Part shown: one piece after another, positions 5,172 to 5,638 of the stretch | Layout of the letters: each line of letters opens with the position of its first letter | Numbering within the stretch: position 1 is the stretch's first letter | Assembly: GCA_017550765.1 (NCBI GenBank) | Contig: JAFZOC010000018.1 | Coordinates: forward strand, 1 to 5,638 | Length of the DNA stretch: 5,638 bases | Reading direction: 5' to 3' | From: Oscillospiraceae bacterium | Lineage (GTDB): Bacteria; Bacillota_A; Clostridia; Oscillospirales; Oscillospiraceae | Position numbers and translations under genes: made by a program | The notes under the pieces: generated by a model | The model's input: only the letters and a program-made list of their open reading frames with translations | Told to the model about the DNA's origin: nothing | Databases searched by the model: none

Positions 5172-5330
5172 ACGATCGACCGATAAGACGGCTCAGAGAG
5201 ATCTCGAGGTGGATCTGCGCCAGGCGAGGCAGCGGCCGCAGAGGATACATGGTGTATCGTCAAGGCCGATAACGAAGCATGGCACAGATCCGGCCGAAAG
5301 ATCTCAAGCTGTTTTACTGGTCGATCGTAT
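5170..5330. other. Nested inverted-repeat region, candidate structured RNA between convergent genes
   Basis: The perfect 12-bp arms ATACGATCGACC (5170-5181) and GGTCGATCGTAT (5319-5330) enclose further nested pairings. These are GAGATCT/AGATCTC (5198-5204/5299-5305), GGATCTG plus GCCA against TGGC plus CAGATCC (5211-5222/5280-5291, one mismatch), CGGCC/GGCCG (5233-5237/5264-5268) and the hairpin GATACA-TGG-TGTATC (5244-5258). Together they give a rod of about 161 nt with internal loops. The 5211-5222 helix mismatch is C-A on the plus strand but a G-U pair on the minus strand, while two other edge pairs favour plus, so the strand is unresolved. Because the GATC cores are self-complementary, AGATC/GATCT hairpins can also form on each side, giving an alternative fold. 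The GC content is clearly lower than in the flanking genes. It matches no RNA family I recognise (not tmRNA, RNase P or SRP RNA). It might also be a bidirectional terminator or a MITE-like element. Confidence 0.45.
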
Positions 5331-5443
5331 CAGGCCGCGTCATCGTCGCCCATGCTCTCGTAATAGTCCTCCTCGGAGGCGAAGAGGCGATAGCGCCCGT
5401 CCACCAGTCCGTAATAGCCGCCTGCCGTGTAATAGCCCTTCAT
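5330..5443 (-). CDS. 37-residue Tyr-rich acidic small protein
   Basis: I do not recognise a characterised family. The 37-codon frame has an excellent ribosome site: AAGGAGG (5457-5451), a 7-nt spacer, then ATG. The peptide carries 7 tyrosines, four of them in YY pairs at 4-5 and 10-11 (GYYTAGGYYG), then VDGRYRLFAS (14-23), EEDYYE (24-29) and an acidic GDDDAA tail. There is no Cys, no membrane segment and no signal peptide, so it is probably cytosolic. Codon use is G/C-ending like its neighbours, and the composition is far from that expected of a random GC-rich frame (few Arg, Pro or Ala). It stands alone on its strand, convergent to the fliB-like gene, and its TGA (5332-5330) touches the 12-bp inverted-repeat arm. 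I have a vague impression that similar Tyr-rich VDGRY-type peptides occur in gut Clostridia, which I cannot confirm here. Confidence 0.75.
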   Translation of the reverse strand: MKGYYTAGGYYGLVDGRYRLFASEEDYYESMGDDDAA

Positions 5444-5473
5444 CTCGAGCCCTCCTTCGTTCTTTCTGGGGCC

Positions 5474-5502
5474 AGTCTAGCAGACGAGGAGTACGATAAA
5501 AA
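5474..5502 (-). promoter_or_regulatory. Possible promoter of the Tyr-rich small ORF
   Basis: On the minus strand TAGACT (5479-5474) carries an upstream TG, forming an extended -10 (TGCTAGACT). A poor -35 (TTTTTA, 5502-5497) lies 17 bp away. The predicted start near 5467 would give a leader of about 24 nt, similar to the other short leaders. The region is AT-rich. CTTTC-AGAC-GAAAG (5506-5519) just upstream is a small inverted repeat that could be an operator. It lacks the CCTCTTGC element. Confidence 0.35.
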
Positions 5503-5548
5503 GGACTTTCAGACGAAAGAAACGCTTCCTTTTCCGATGGCGCCGTGT

Positions 5549-5638
5549 TATCATAAGGACGCAGGGACGAGCCCCGCGCCGCCGGGCGGACGCCGGGACA
5601 GGAGAGCGGGCGGCGCCGGAGCGCGGCGCAGCGCGCCC
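5549..5638 (+). promoter_or_regulatory. Possible promoter and GC-rich leader of a gene beyond the right edge
   Basis: TATCAT (5549-5554) could be a -10 box, but the matching -35 (TTCCTT, 5526-5531) is weak. After it the sequence turns extremely GC-rich and foldable: GCGCCGCC (5576-5583) pairs with GGCGGCGC (5609-5616), with an inner GGC-GGAC-GCC (5585-5594), and GGCGC-AGC-GCGCC (5625-5637) follows. I find no convincing start codon before the edge. It may be a structured leader or the beginning of an RNA gene; the evidence is thin. Confidence 0.25.

Noticed and set aside
4957..5250. Minus-strand 97-codon frame starting at 5250 in the structured intergenic region
   Set aside because: No Shine-Dalgarno precedes the ATG, which sits in the loop of a hairpin, and most of the frame runs antisense into the fliB-like gene and its terminal hairpin.
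5170..5330. Identification as tmRNA, RNase P RNA or SRP RNA
   Set aside because: The hallmark conserved sequences of those RNAs (tRNA-like end, RNase P core, SRP Alu/helix 8 motifs) are not seen. A 6S-like outline alone is not enough for a call.

Overview
This is a GC-rich window (roughly two thirds G+C, with strongly G/C-ending codons) that looks like a chromosomal piece of a GC-rich member of the Clostridia, such as the Oscillospiraceae or a relative. The inference rests on canonical AGGAGG-type ribosome binding sites, Firmicutes-like promoters, a secreted D-Ala-D-Ala carboxypeptidase, a LURP-one/YxjI-like protein and a FliB-like Cys-rich protein. No marker gene fixes the taxon. I see no rRNA, tRNA, CRISPR array, phage gene or transposase.

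Layout, left to right. (1) 1-1384, minus: a D-alanyl-D-alanine carboxypeptidase (peptidase S11) whose C-terminus lies off the left edge, with its own promoter at 1418-1446. (2) 1385-1629: a G-rich spacer with a three-copy 15-bp repeat and a GC hairpin. (3) 1630-3123, minus: a probable two-gene unit, a fumarylacetoacetate-hydrolase-family enzyme followed 66 bp later by a LURP-one-related (Tubby-C-like) protein. The enzyme appears to start at CTG, behind a perfect Shine-Dalgarno. (4) 3124-3431: a 308-bp divergent control region. It holds a promoter in each direction, two short palindromes between them, and an 18-bp tandem repeat in the leader of the hydrolase. (5) 3432-5107, plus: a SpoU/TrmH-family RNA 2'-O-methyltransferase translationally coupled (ATGA overlap) to a FliB-like Cys-cluster protein. 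(6) 5104-5330: a convergent intergenic region that is lower in GC than its surroundings and full of nested inverted repeats, closed by a perfect 12-bp arm pair; it could be a structured RNA, a two-way terminator or a small TIR element. (7) 5330-5443, minus: a 37-codon Tyr-rich small ORF with a textbook ribosome binding site. (8) 5444-5638: a less GC-rich divergent promoter region, then a GC-rich, hairpin-rich stretch that may be the leader of a gene beyond the right edge.

The genes form ordinary housekeeping or accessory units: cell-wall trimming, keto-acid metabolism, RNA methylation and possible protein methylation. They do not form one evident system. The points that most deserve a second look are the small Tyr-rich ORF with its adjoining structured region, the CCTCTTGC element shared by all three strong promoters, and the CTG start with its repeat-bearing leader.
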